From contig JAFODS010000068.1 in NCBI GenBank assembly GCA_017380575.1, positions 1-56,186 of the forward strand: a stretch of 56,186 bases of DNA. The letters are read 5' to 3'. Under the pieces are notes generated by a model. The model searched no databases. It was not told the DNA's origin and saw only the letters and a list, made by a program, of their open reading frames with translations. Source of the DNA: Clostridia bacterium. GTDB taxonomy: Bacteria > Bacillota > Clostridia > Oscillospirales > Acutalibacteraceae. Positions within the stretch are counted from its first letter, which is position 1. Every line of letters starts with the position of its first letter. A program made the translations under genes and the position numbers. Positions 26,581 through 35,079 of the stretch are shown here, in pieces.

Positions 26581-28599
26581 ATGAAAGACAAAAAACAGGT
26601 GTTCAGCTTCCTGCCGAACATCATATCGATGATACTTATTATATTACTGCTTTATAAAAGAGCGAATATGTTCGCGGTTGTGAATGTCGGATTTATGTGC
26701 ATCTGCACAGTGCTTCTGATTCTCAGCCTTATAATCGGTAAAAAACTTTCTAAAAACGTTCTTGCAGCTTATGCAACATCGGGCTTTGCCGTGACAATGT
26801 ACTATACAGTATACGGTGCAGATGCAGGCTTCGGTGCATTTTCAAACTGCCTTGCAGGCTGGAAATCTGCAGAAAATGCACTTTTTGCAGGTGCAGGTAA
26901 TCTTGGTCTGCGTTTTCTCGGTAATGTTCTTCTTATTCTGCCGAGTGCAATTCTGTGCGGAGTTTTGTTTTTGCTTGCTGCGAAGAAGCTTAAGAATGCT
27001 AAAGTACAGAAAGTGCTTTCGGGTGTTCTCAGCGTTGTGTTTGTGCTGACAACCGTGCTTTATCTTCTTACGATGAACCTTCGTTCACAGCCGAACGTTG
27101 AGAGACTCTGGGAGGGTCACGACGACTACCTCGGCAAGGTTGACAAAGCAGCAACAGACAATCCGAATGTTCTGTTTATCCTTATGGATGACCTTGGTTA
27201 CGGTGATGTTTCACTCAACGGAGCTATTTATGAAACTCCGAACATCGACAGAATCGGTGAAGAGGGTGTAAACCTCGAAAACTTCTATTCTTGCTATTCT
27301 GTTTGTTCACCTGCACGTTTCGGACTTCTTACGGGACGTTACCCGTTCAGAGGTCACGCTGATAATGTTATTTATCCGACAATCAGCTCAACAACAGAAT
27401 TTGCAACAACACGTCTTTTCAACTCTTTTGAAATGGGTGCAAACTGCGACGGTATGCTCGGTGATGAAATAACAATCGCTGAAGTTTTCCAAAATGCAGG
27501 CTATAACACAGGCGCATTCGGTAAATGGCATCTTGGTGATTACGGTGAGTATTTGCCTACCAATCAGGGCTTTGATTATTTCTACGGAAGTCACCACGTT
27601 AACGATATGACTCCCTTCTACCACGTTAAGGAAGAAGCAGGCGAGTATGAAATCGTTCACGGATATGACGAGCTTGAAGACCAGAGTATGGCTACAAAGT
27701 GGATTCACGATGAAATCACTCAGTGGGTTACAGACACAGTTACAAATTCTGACGAGCCGTTCTTTGCTTACTATGCTTCTCCGTGGCCGCACGGTCCTGT
27801 TTATGCAGGTGACGACTTTGATGGCACAACCGGTATGGGTACATACGTTGACTGTGTAACCGAATTTGACCATTACCTCGGTGAACTCTTTGCAACACTT
27901 GAAGACCTCGGTGTAATGGATGATACAATTATCGTGTTTACTTCGGATAACGGTCCTGCACTTGAAGGCTCGGTAAACGAGCTCCGCGGAGGAAAGTATC
28001 TTGCATATGAAGGCGGTCAGAAGGTTCCGTTTATGGTTCGTTGGGGTAACAACGACGGTCTTTGGGATGCAGGTACAACTCTTGAACAGAGTGCTGTTCT
28101 CGTTGACCTTTTCCCGACGCTCATTGACCTTTGCGGTGTGACGGGTAACGGAGGTCAGAAGAATTATCTTCCGACAGACCGAACAATCGACGGTATCTCA
28201 ATGCGACCGCTTCTGGAAAATGACAGCGTTATTCATACGAAGGAACATCCGATTCTTCATATGAAGCGTGAAAAACTCAAGGCAATTCAGTATACCGTAC
28301 CGACAGCTGATGTTCTTGCAAATGAAAAATACAAGAATTATGAACACGCTGTTCTTAAGGATAATGAATACGTAACATTCAAGTATTTCAAAAATATCCA
28401 GAACGATAACTCTGCATTCTTTGATAAATACCGTAAAAACTGGCTCCATATCCTTACGGATGATGTAGGCGAAAATTACAACAGAACAACAGTTTATCCT
28501 GAAATTTCAGACGAAATGAATGCGAAGATGGACGAGGTAATGAACTCGTTCAAGTCAAACCGCAGAGGTATCAATTACGATTATTATAATAAAGACTAA
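26581..28599 (+). CDS. Membrane-anchored Cys-type sulfatase
   Basis: 672 residues. An N-terminal module of four or five membrane helices (about 7-180) is followed by an extracytoplasmic arylsulfatase domain starting P-N-V-L-F-I-L-M-D-D-L-G-Y-G-D with the metal-binding Asp pair. The sulfatase signature C242-S-P-A-R246 plus L-T-G-R is intact, so Cys242 is the residue converted to formylglycine. G-K-W-H-L-G and T-S-D-N-G-P, further conserved metal and substrate motifs, are present. The next gene encodes the anaerobic maturase. Unlike lipoteichoic acid synthases, it has the formylglycine motif. The likely substrate is a sulfated host or dietary glycan, unidentified. GAGGAG precedes the ATG. Confidence 0.92.
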   Translation: MKDKKQVFSFLPNIISMILIILLLYKRANMFAVVNVGFMCICTVLLILSLIIGKKLSKNVLAAYATSGFAVTMYYTVYGADAGFGAFSNCLAGWKSAENALFAGAGNLGLRFLGNVLLILPSAILCGVLFLLAAKKLKNAKVQKVLSGVLSVVFVLTTVLYLLTMNLRSQPNVERLWEGHDDYLGKVDKAATDNPNVLFILMDDLGYGDVSLNGAIYETPNIDRIGEEGVNLENFYSCYSVCSPARFGLLTGRYPFRGHADNVIYPTISSTTEFATTRLFNSFEMGANCDGMLGDEITIAEVFQNAGYNTGAFGKWHLGDYGEYLPTNQGFDYFYGSHHVNDMTPFYHVKEEAGEYEIVHGYDELEDQSMATKWIHDEITQWVTDTVTNSDEPFFAYYASPWPHGPVYAGDDFDGTTGMGTYVDCVTEFDHYLGELFATLEDLGVMDDTIIVFTSDNGPALEGSVNELRGGKYLAYEGGQKVPFMVRWGNNDGLWDAGTTLEQSAVLVDLFPTLIDLCGVTGNGGQKNYLPTDRTIDGISMRPLLENDSVIHTKEHPILHMKREKLKAIQYTVPTADVLANEKYKNYEHAVLKDNEYVTFKYFKNIQNDNSAFFDKYRKNWLHILTDDVGENYNRTTVYPEISDEMNAKMDEVMNSFKSNRRGINYDYYNKD

Positions 28600-28616
28600 T
28601 ACATAAGAGGTAAGCC

Positions 28617-29714
28617 ATGCCACCGTTATCAATAATGATCAAACCTGCGTCAAGCCTTTGCAATATGAGGTGCAGATATTGCTTTTATCACGATGTCGTT
28701 GAACAAAGAGATGTTCAGTCCTTCGGCATTATGAATGAAACAACTGCAGAAAACCTTATATCCAAAGCTCTGCGGTTTGCAAACGGTGAAAGCGTGGCTT
28801 TTGCCTTTCAGGGCGGAGAACCTTTGATTGCAGGGCTTGACTATTTCAGAAGTTTTGTAAAACTTGTGGAGAAACACAATGTCCTTTCAAGTCAGATTTA
28901 TTTTTCGTTGCAGACAAACGGAACGCTTGTTACCGAAGAATGGGCAGAGTTTTTCAAAGAAAACGGTTTTTTGATCGGGCTGAGCCTTGACGGCGATTTT
29001 GAAAACAACCGTTTCCGCGTTGACGATAAAGGGCAGAATACCTTTTATAAAATACTGGGTACGGCACAGCTTTTTCAGAACAAAGGTGTTGAATTCAATA
29101 TCCTTACCGTGCTTACGGGAAACTGTGCCGACCATATCGATGAAATTTATAAATTCTTCCGTTCAAAGGGATTTAAATATCTGCAGTTTATTCCGTGCCT
29201 TCGTCCGTTCGGTGACAAGAGCGAAAGCGAACTTTATATGACGAACGAACAGTATGCCGATTTCCTTATAAAGTGCTTCAACTATTTTGTGAAGGACTAT
29301 GTAAGAGGGGAGTACACAAGCATAAGATATTTTGATAACCTTGTGCATATGTACGTCGGCAACCGACCCGAACAGTGCGGAGTCTGCGGACACTGTACGC
29401 ATCAGTTTGTTGTTGAGGGTAACGGAAACGTTTACCCTTGCGACTTTTACTGTACGGATGAATGGATGCTCGGCAACATTAATGTTGTCAGCTTCGAAAG
29501 TCTTGCAAACTGCGAGAAGGCGAAAAAGTTTATTCTCGAAAGCCTTAAAGCGGATGAGAAATGCAGGAATTGCAAATTTTATCCGATTTGCAGAAGTGGC
29601 GGCTGCAAACGAAACAGGGCAGACCGTGACTACTGCGAGGCATATAAGAAGTTCTTTTCTTCCTGCCTTCCGCTTTTCAGAGTGTTTATTAATGAAAGGA
29701 AAGAAAACAAATGA
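28617..29714 (+). CDS. Anaerobic sulfatase-maturating enzyme (radical SAM/SPASM)
   Basis: 365 residues, typical length. It oxidises the active-site Cys or Ser of sulfatases to formylglycine without oxygen. The radical-SAM cluster is C15-N-M-R-C19-R-Y-C22; F-Q-G-G-E-P follows near residue 85. The C-terminal SPASM domain has the C-G-V-C-G-H-C pattern, Y-P-C-D-F-Y-C, and C-R-N-C-K-F-Y-P-I-C-R-S-G-G-C for two auxiliary clusters. It starts 17 bases after the sulfatase stop and surely matures it. The last codons overlap the next gene as ATGA. Confidence 0.95.
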   Translation: MPPLSIMIKPASSLCNMRCRYCFYHDVVEQRDVQSFGIMNETTAENLISKALRFANGESVAFAFQGGEPLIAGLDYFRSFVKLVEKHNVLSSQIYFSLQTNGTLVTEEWAEFFKENGFLIGLSLDGDFENNRFRVDDKGQNTFYKILGTAQLFQNKGVEFNILTVLTGNCADHIDEIYKFFRSKGFKYLQFIPCLRPFGDKSESELYMTNEQYADFLIKCFNYFVKDYVRGEYTSIRYFDNLVHMYVGNRPEQCGVCGHCTHQFVVEGNGNVYPCDFYCTDEWMLGNINVVSFESLANCEKAKKFILESLKADEKCRNCKFYPICRSGGCKRNRADRDYCEAYKKFFSSCLPLFRVFINERKENK

Positions 29715-29986
29715 AAGGGTTAGGCATTTTAGCTATCGGGATTGCAGATGTACTACTTTGGGTACCTATTGTTTTTCCTTTTGTTGAAATCTTAAAGAAA
29801 GAACAAAACTTCAAAAAGATATTTAAACTATTGCTGATTGCTTTTGCAATATATATCCCCGTCTTACTGTTATTCTGGCTTTTTGATATTACCGAATTGG
29901 TAGATGAAACTTTGGGAAGAATGGTAGGGGTAGTATTATTCTTCATTTTAACATTAGTATTAAAAGCAATAAAATCAAGAAAGTGA
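29711..29986 (+). CDS. Small three-helix membrane protein
   Basis: 91 residues with three membrane segments (about 4-25, 37-58 and 66-86) and a basic cytoplasmic C-terminus (K-A-I-K-S-R-K). Its ATG overlaps the stop of the maturase gene (ATGA) and GAAAGGAAAG lies just upstream, so it is translated from the same message. No family is recognised. The DNA just after it repeats the 3' end of the maturase gene in degraded form, suggesting the gene may be an insertion. Confidence 0.72.
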   Translation: MKGLGILAIGIADVLLWVPIVFPFVEILKKEQNFKKIFKLLLIAFAIYIPVLLLFWLFDITELVDETLGRMVGVVLFFILTLVLKAIKSRK

Positions 29987-30023
29987 GTAAATGCTCTCGA
30001 CTGTGCAGAGTGTTTATAAGCGA

Positions 30024-30062
30024 AATTAAGACCGGGGTCCGACTCAGGTCTTAATTTTTTTA
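30024..30062 (+). terminator. Terminator of the sulfatase operon
   Basis: A perfect 10-bp stem (AATTAAGACC 30024-30033, GGTCTTAATT 30047-30056) with a run of T after it. Confidence 0.85.
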
Positions 30063-30172
30063 CAACTTTTTGTGATATATATATTTAATTTTTGATTTTT
30101 TTGTGTTATCATATATTCTGTATAAATTTGGAAAACTTTCAAAATCATCAATGAAAGGAACGAGTGATAAAT

Positions 30173-31006
30173 ATGAATTTTAAAAAGAGTAATGCAACAA
30201 TTTATTTTCCGGGCAAGGAAAGCCTTGAGGGTGTAACAGATATGTGCATCGCTGCACATCAGGACGACATCGAAATTATGGCTTACGGCCCGATTTCAGA
30301 GTGCTATAACAGCGACGCACGCAACTTCTGCGGTGTTGTTATGACTGACGGTGCAGGCAGTCCGCGTGCAGGTGAGTACAGCAACTACACAAATGAGCAG
30401 ATGAAGGAAGTAAGAATTCAGGAGCAGAACGACGCTGCAAAGCTCGGTAATTATACAGCGATTCTTCAGCTCGGCTACGCTTCTTCAGAAATTAAAGACG
30501 GCAACAACAAGGACACTGTTGATGAGCTTTACGACATCCTTTGTCAGGTGAAGCCCGAAAGACTTTATACACATAATCTTGCAGACAAGCACGAAACACA
30601 CGTTGCGGTTGTTCTTCGCGTTATCGAGGCTGTCCGCCGTATGCCCGAGGATATTAGACCGAAAGAGATCGTTGCTCTTGAAGTATGGCGTAACCTTGAC
30701 TGGCTTCCCGACAGCGAGAAGGTTTGTGTTGATACATCGAAGTATCCTCAGCTTGCAGAAGACCTTATCACGGTTTACCGTTCACAGGTTGTCGGCGGTA
30801 AGAGCTATGACAAGGCGGCAATCGGCAGACGCTGTGCAAATGCAACATTCTTTGAGTCACATAACACAGACGAGGCATCAAGCCAGAGCTTCGGCCTTGA
30901 CCTTATGCCTCTTGTAAAAGGCGAAGAAACACCGTCAGACTTTATTATCAGCTATATTGAAAAATTCAAGTCTGAAGTTAAGAATACTATTGCGAGGTTG
31001 TCCTGA
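30173..31006 (+). CDS. PIG-L/LmbE-family deacetylase
   Basis: 277 residues from ATG 30173; GTG 30164 in the same frame lies very close to AAAGGA and is an alternative start. The zinc site motif A-H-Q-D-D occurs near residue 28, the V-V-M-T-D-G-A-G segment follows, and a His in T-H-V-A-V supplies the third ligand. Family members remove acetyl groups from N-acetylglucosamine-type sugars or related conjugates. It heads an operon with a phosphohexomutase, a NanA-like aldolase and an AGE epimerase, so the substrate is probably an N-acetylated amino sugar. It overlaps pgm as TGATG. Confidence 0.88.
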   Translation: MNFKKSNATIYFPGKESLEGVTDMCIAAHQDDIEIMAYGPISECYNSDARNFCGVVMTDGAGSPRAGEYSNYTNEQMKEVRIQEQNDAAKLGNYTAILQLGYASSEIKDGNNKDTVDELYDILCQVKPERLYTHNLADKHETHVAVVLRVIEAVRRMPEDIRPKEIVALEVWRNLDWLPDSEKVCVDTSKYPQLAEDLITVYRSQVVGGKSYDKAAIGRRCANATFFESHNTDEASSQSFGLDLMPLVKGEETPSDFIISYIEKFKSEVKNTIARLS

Positions 31007-32415
31007 TGATTAATTTTGGTACAGGTGGCTGGAGAGCCATCATCGGTAAAGATTTTGTTTATGATAATATTACCCGTGTTGCAATGGGCGTTGTTTCACT
31101 TGCAAGAAAAGAGGGTAAAACAGATAAGCCGATAGTTGTTGGCTACGACAGACGTTTCCTTTCGCAGGGTGCTGCAAAATGGGTTTCGGAGGTTATTGCA
31201 GGCGGAGGAATTGATGTGTGGCTGATGCCGCGTTCAACTCCGACACCGCTTGTTATGCACACGGTAAAGGATAGTGAGCTTTACTACGGCATTGAAATAA
31301 CGGCAAGCCATAACCCTGCAAATTACAACGGCATAAAGCTCATTGTTGAAGAAGGTCGCGATGCTCCTCTTGAAACAACTCAGGAGCTTGAACAGCTTAT
31401 CGCAGATGTTAAAGAAATTGAAAAAGTTGATCTTGATGAAGGAATCGAAAGCGGAAAAATTATGTATCTCCGCAATCCGTTCAACAAGTTCCTTGATGAT
31501 ATTCTCGGTCTTCTTGATGTTGAAGCTTTGCGCGAACGCGGACTTCGTGTTCTCTTTGATACAATGCACGGCTCAGGTGCATATCCCTTACAGGTTATTT
31601 TCCACACAGCACGTTGCACAATCGACACTATGAATCTTAACAAGGACGCGTGGTTCGGCGGTATGATGCCTGCTCCGAGCGAGAATACTTTGCAGCTTTT
31701 GCGTGACGGTGTTATCCGCGGTGGCTATGACCTTGGTATCGCTATGGACGGTGACGGTGACAGACTCGGTATCATCGACCGTTGCGGAAGATACATAGAT
31801 GCCAACGAAATTCTTTGTCTTCTTTATTATTACCTTGTAAAATATAAGGGTTGGAAGGGACCCGTTGTACGTAACCTTGCAACAACACATATGCTTGACA
31901 GAATCGCAGAATCATTCGGCGAAAAATGCTACGAAGTGCCCGTAGGCTTCAAATATATTTCATCAAAAATTGACGAAGTCGACGCTGTTCTTGGCGGTGA
32001 ATCCTCAGGCGGTCTTACCGTAAGAGGTCATATCCACGGTAAGGACTCAGTTTATGCGGCATCGCTTATGGCAGAAATGATAAGCGTTGTCGGCAAGTCA
32101 CCGTCAGATATGATCGATGAATTGTCAGAACAGTTCGGCAAGTTCGTAATGGTTGAGGACAACCTTCGTTTTGAGCCTGAATATAAGGATACCGTCAACG
32201 ATATTCTTATGGTTAAAAAACAGCTTCCCGATTTCGGAAAGACTGTTGTCCGTGTAAATTATGAGGACGGCTGTAAGGTTTACTTTGAGGATGACAGCTT
32301 CGTTATCTGCCGTTTCTCAGGAACGGAACCTTTGCTTCGTATCTTTGCAGAAAGCTCAGATAAACAGACTGCAACATCATATATCACAGCATTCAGAGAA
32401 TTTTTAAATATTTAA
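31006..32415 (+). CDS. Phosphoglucomutase/phosphomannomutase family
   Basis: 469 residues. Alpha-D-phosphohexomutase moving phosphate between C1 and C6 of a hexose phosphate. It has the phosphoserine loop T-A-S101-H-N-P, the magnesium loop D-G-D-G-D-R, the sugar-binding G-E-S-S-G-G, and the phosphate-binding R-F-S-G-T-E-P. The sequence starts N-F-G-T-G-G-W-R-A, a form seen in the Clostridia. Substrate (glucose, mannose or glucosamine phosphate) cannot be decided. It is translationally coupled to the deacetylase (TGATG) and 12 bases upstream of the aldolase. Confidence 0.94.
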   Translation: MINFGTGGWRAIIGKDFVYDNITRVAMGVVSLARKEGKTDKPIVVGYDRRFLSQGAAKWVSEVIAGGGIDVWLMPRSTPTPLVMHTVKDSELYYGIEITASHNPANYNGIKLIVEEGRDAPLETTQELEQLIADVKEIEKVDLDEGIESGKIMYLRNPFNKFLDDILGLLDVEALRERGLRVLFDTMHGSGAYPLQVIFHTARCTIDTMNLNKDAWFGGMMPAPSENTLQLLRDGVIRGGYDLGIAMDGDGDRLGIIDRCGRYIDANEILCLLYYYLVKYKGWKGPVVRNLATTHMLDRIAESFGEKCYEVPVGFKYISSKIDEVDAVLGGESSGGLTVRGHIHGKDSVYAASLMAEMISVVGKSPSDMIDELSEQFGKFVMVEDNLRFEPEYKDTVNDILMVKKQLPDFGKTVVRVNYEDGCKVYFEDDSFVICRFSGTEPLLRIFAESSDKQTATSYITAFREFLNI

Positions 32416-32427
32416 GGAGTGTTTTAA

Positions 32428-33345
32428 ATGAGAGATTTAACAAAGTATCAGGGCGTTATCCCTGCATTTTATGCTTGTTACGAGGATAACGGTGACGTAA
32501 GTGCAGAGCGTACCGCAATTTTTGCAAAGTACCTTCTTGAAAAAGGTGTAAAGGGTCTTTACGTCTGCGGTTCGTCAGGTGAGTGTATCTACCAGAGCAA
32601 GGAAGAAAGAAAGCTTATCCTTGAAAGTGTTATGGAAGCTGTCGGCGGTAAGATGACAATCATCGCTCACGTTGCTTGCAACAACACAAAAGATTCAATG
32701 GAACTTGCTGCTCACGCTGAAAGCCTTGGCGTTGATGCAATCGCTGCAATTCCTCCGATTTATTTCCACCTTCCCGAGGATTCAATCGCAAAGTACTGGA
32801 ACGATATTTCATCAGCAGCACCGAACACAGATTTTGTTATCTACAACATTCCTCAGCTTGCAGGTGTTGCCCTTACAATGCCTCTTTTCAAAAAGATGCT
32901 TGAAAATCCGCGTGTAATAGGTGTCAAAAACTCATCAATGCCTGTTCAGGACATCCAGATGTTCAAAATGGAAGGCGGCGAGGATTGCATTATTTTCAAC
33001 GGTCCGGACGAGCAGTTTATTTCAGGCAGAATTATCGGTGCAGGCGGTGGAATCGGCGGCACTTACGGCGTTATGCCCGAGCTTTTCCTCAAGGCTGACG
33101 AACTTCTTAAGGAAGGCAAAATCAATGAAGCTTGTGAAATTCAGCACGCTATTGATAAAATTATCTACGCTATGTGTTCATGCAAGTGCAATATGTACGC
33201 TGCAGCAAAGCAGATTCTCCGTGAGCAGGGTATTGAATGCGGTTCAGTCCGTGCGCCTCTTGCTGAAATTACAGAAGAGGGTATCGGTCTTGCACACAAT
33301 GTAAAGGTTATGATTGACGAAGCAATCGCAAAATTTGTTGGTTGA
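32428..33345 (+). CDS. N-acetylneuraminate lyase-like class I aldolase (DapA/NanA family)
   Basis: 305 residues, a TIM-barrel Schiff-base aldolase. Catalytic Lys167 in G-V-K-N-S-S and Tyr139 in Y-N-I-P-Q match the spacing of E. coli NanA, and C-G-S-S-G-E is the pyruvate-carboxylate loop. NanA splits sialic acid into N-acetylmannosamine and pyruvate; DapA condenses pyruvate with aspartate semialdehyde. An AGE-type epimerase directly downstream (8 bases) favours the sialic-acid-like role. No kinase, transporter, NagA/NagB or sialidase lies nearby, so a different keto-deoxy sugar acid cannot be excluded. Confidence 0.88.
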   Translation: MRDLTKYQGVIPAFYACYEDNGDVSAERTAIFAKYLLEKGVKGLYVCGSSGECIYQSKEERKLILESVMEAVGGKMTIIAHVACNNTKDSMELAAHAESLGVDAIAAIPPIYFHLPEDSIAKYWNDISSAAPNTDFVIYNIPQLAGVALTMPLFKKMLENPRVIGVKNSSMPVQDIQMFKMEGGEDCIIFNGPDEQFISGRIIGAGGGIGGTYGVMPELFLKADELLKEGKINEACEIQHAIDKIIYAMCSCKCNMYAAAKQILREQGIECGSVRAPLAEITEEGIGLAHNVKVMIDEAIAKFVG

Positions 33346-33353
33346 GGTGCAGT

Positions 33354-34556
33354 ATGAACAGAGAATATTTGCTTGAAACTCAGAAATGGGTAAAAGAAGA
33401 GCTTGAACGCTGTGTTAATTTCTGGCTTAAAAATGGTATGGACGAGGTAAACGGTGGTGTTTACACCTGCCTTGACCGTACAGGTAAGATTTATTCAACA
33501 GATAAAAGCGTATGGATGCAGGGCAGATGCGGTTGGATTTTTGCATATCTCTGCAAGGTTTACGGCGTAAAGGACGAATGGCTCAAGGCTTCAAAATCCT
33601 GCCTTGATTTTATGGAAAACTACTGTATCAATAAGGATGCAGGCAGAAGAATGTATTTTACCGTTACTGCTGACGGTAAACCTCTTCGTCAGAGAAGATA
33701 TTGCTTCTCAGAAGGCTTTTACTGTATTGCAAATGCTGAATATTACGGCATAACAGGCGACAAGGAACACCTTGAAAGAGCAAGAAAAGCGTACGAGCTT
33801 ATCTATCATCTCAATCACGGCGGTGCTGACCCGACAGGTATGGGACCGAAGACTGTTCCCGAAACACGAACAGGCAGAGCTTTGGCAGACCCGATGATTT
33901 TCCTTAACACAACTGCAATTATGCGTCGTGTTGACCCTGAAAATGCAGAGCTTTACAATAAGTACAGCGCAGAATGTGTTCACGATATCTTTGCTTACCA
34001 CCACAAGCCCGAGCTCAAGTGTACACTTGAAAGCGTTGGTGTTAACGGTGAATTCTGCTCTGAATACACAGCAGGCAGAGTTGTTAATCCCGGTCACGAT
34101 ATCGAATGTGCCTGGTTCATTATGGAAGAGGCAAACCGTATAGGTGACAAGGAGCTTTACAAAAAGGCAGAGGAAATCTACCGTTTCGCAATCGAAGGCG
34201 GATGGGATAACGAGTTCGGCGGACTTCTTTATTTCAAAGACTGTCTCGGCAATCCTCCCGAGGCTTACGAGCACGATATGAAGCTCTGGTGGCCGCATAA
34301 CGAAATTCTCATCGCTTCAATGATGGCATACCGTGACACAGGCGACGAGTATTATATGGATTGGTTCAAGAAGACTCTTTCTTACTGTCAGGAAGTTTTC
34401 TCTGACCCCGAATTCGGTGAGTGGTACGGCTATCTCCGCCGTGACGGCAAACCGACAGAGCCCGCTTGTAAGGGCAGCACCTTCAAAGGCCCGTTCCACC
34501 TCCCGAGAATGCTTATTATGCTCGACACAATGATCAGCGAAATTCTTAATGCTTAA
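33354..34556 (+). CDS. N-acylglucosamine 2-epimerase (AGE/RnBP family)
   Basis: 400 residues from ATG 33354, following GAGGTG; TTG 33342 is in frame but overlaps the preceding stop. An (alpha/alpha)6-barrel enzyme that interconverts N-acetylmannosamine and N-acetylglucosamine, or in other branches cellobiose or mannose. Conserved features: the W-M-Q-G-R-C-G-W segment, N-P-G-H-D-I-E-C-A-W-F with the catalytic His, and L-W-W-P-H-N-E near the C-terminus. With the NanA-like aldolase this gives sialic acid to ManNAc to GlcNAc, bypassing the NanK/NanE route. It is the last recognisable gene in the operon. Confidence 0.92.
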   Translation: MNREYLLETQKWVKEELERCVNFWLKNGMDEVNGGVYTCLDRTGKIYSTDKSVWMQGRCGWIFAYLCKVYGVKDEWLKASKSCLDFMENYCINKDAGRRMYFTVTADGKPLRQRRYCFSEGFYCIANAEYYGITGDKEHLERARKAYELIYHLNHGGADPTGMGPKTVPETRTGRALADPMIFLNTTAIMRRVDPENAELYNKYSAECVHDIFAYHHKPELKCTLESVGVNGEFCSEYTAGRVVNPGHDIECAWFIMEEANRIGDKELYKKAEEIYRFAIEGGWDNEFGGLLYFKDCLGNPPEAYEHDMKLWWPHNEILIASMMAYRDTGDEYYMDWFKKTLSYCQEVFSDPEFGEWYGYLRRDGKPTEPACKGSTFKGPFHLPRMLIMLDTMISEILNA

Positions 34557-34595
34557 GATAGTTCGAAGTTGATATAACAGAAAGAATGATGTTGA

Positions 34596-35006
34596 GTGAT
34601 TTATTTCAGACCTATTGAGAATATAGAAGAAGCAAAAAAGACTCTTGAGAAAAACACTGAAAATTTCAAACCATGGTTTTCTGTATATGAAGAAGGTTTT
34701 TACCTGAAATCTTACGAAAATTATTTTTGTCTTATGTATGAAGACGGAAGTATGAAAGATTCAACCAAAGGGACTGTTTTGCCGCTTTTTCACGGAGTGT
34801 GGATAAGAGGCAAAGAAAGACAGTATCTTGTCGGAATATTTACGCTTGATTGGATAGTTATGCTCTTTATGTTGGAGATATCTTTATTCGGTTTGATTAT
34901 TTACGATTTTGAAGAAGCAGGTTTTGGCTTGATAGGTTATATCCTGTTTATGGCGCTGAGCTTCAAAAAATTCAGCTTTATGAAAAGCTTTTTAGATGAA
35001 TTATAA
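34596..35006 (+). CDS. Hypothetical protein with C-terminal membrane helices
   Basis: 136 residues from GTG 34596; nearby ATG codons are out of frame. The first 85 residues are soluble with many aromatic and charged residues; the rest forms two hydrophobic segments (about 86-107 and 110-127), ending K-S-F-L-D-E-L. No family is recognised. The start is uncertain because only a weak AAAGAA lies upstream. It may be the tail of the preceding operon (39-base gap). Confidence 0.6.
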   Translation: MIYFRPIENIEEAKKTLEKNTENFKPWFSVYEEGFYLKSYENYFCLMYEDGSMKDSTKGTVLPLFHGVWIRGKERQYLVGIFTLDWIVMLFMLEISLFGLIIYDFEEAGFGLIGYILFMALSFKKFSFMKSFLDEL

Positions 35007-35011
35007 TAAAA

Positions 35012-35050
35012 AAGAACAAGAGGCAGTTATATTGCTTCTTGTTCTTTTTT
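35012..35050 (+). terminator. Terminator after the amino-sugar operon
   Basis: A stem of about 14 bp with one mismatch (AAGAACAAGAGGCA, 35012-35025, with TGCTTCTTGTTCTT, 35033-35046), followed by T. Confidence 0.88.
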
Positions 35051-35079
35051 GCTTGTGATGACAAGATTATGTATACGAC

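Noticed and set aside
26581-28599. Lipoteichoic acid synthase-like assignment for the membrane sulfatase
   Set aside because: LtaS-type enzymes use Thr and lack the formylglycine motif; here C-S-P-A-R and an adjacent maturase are present.
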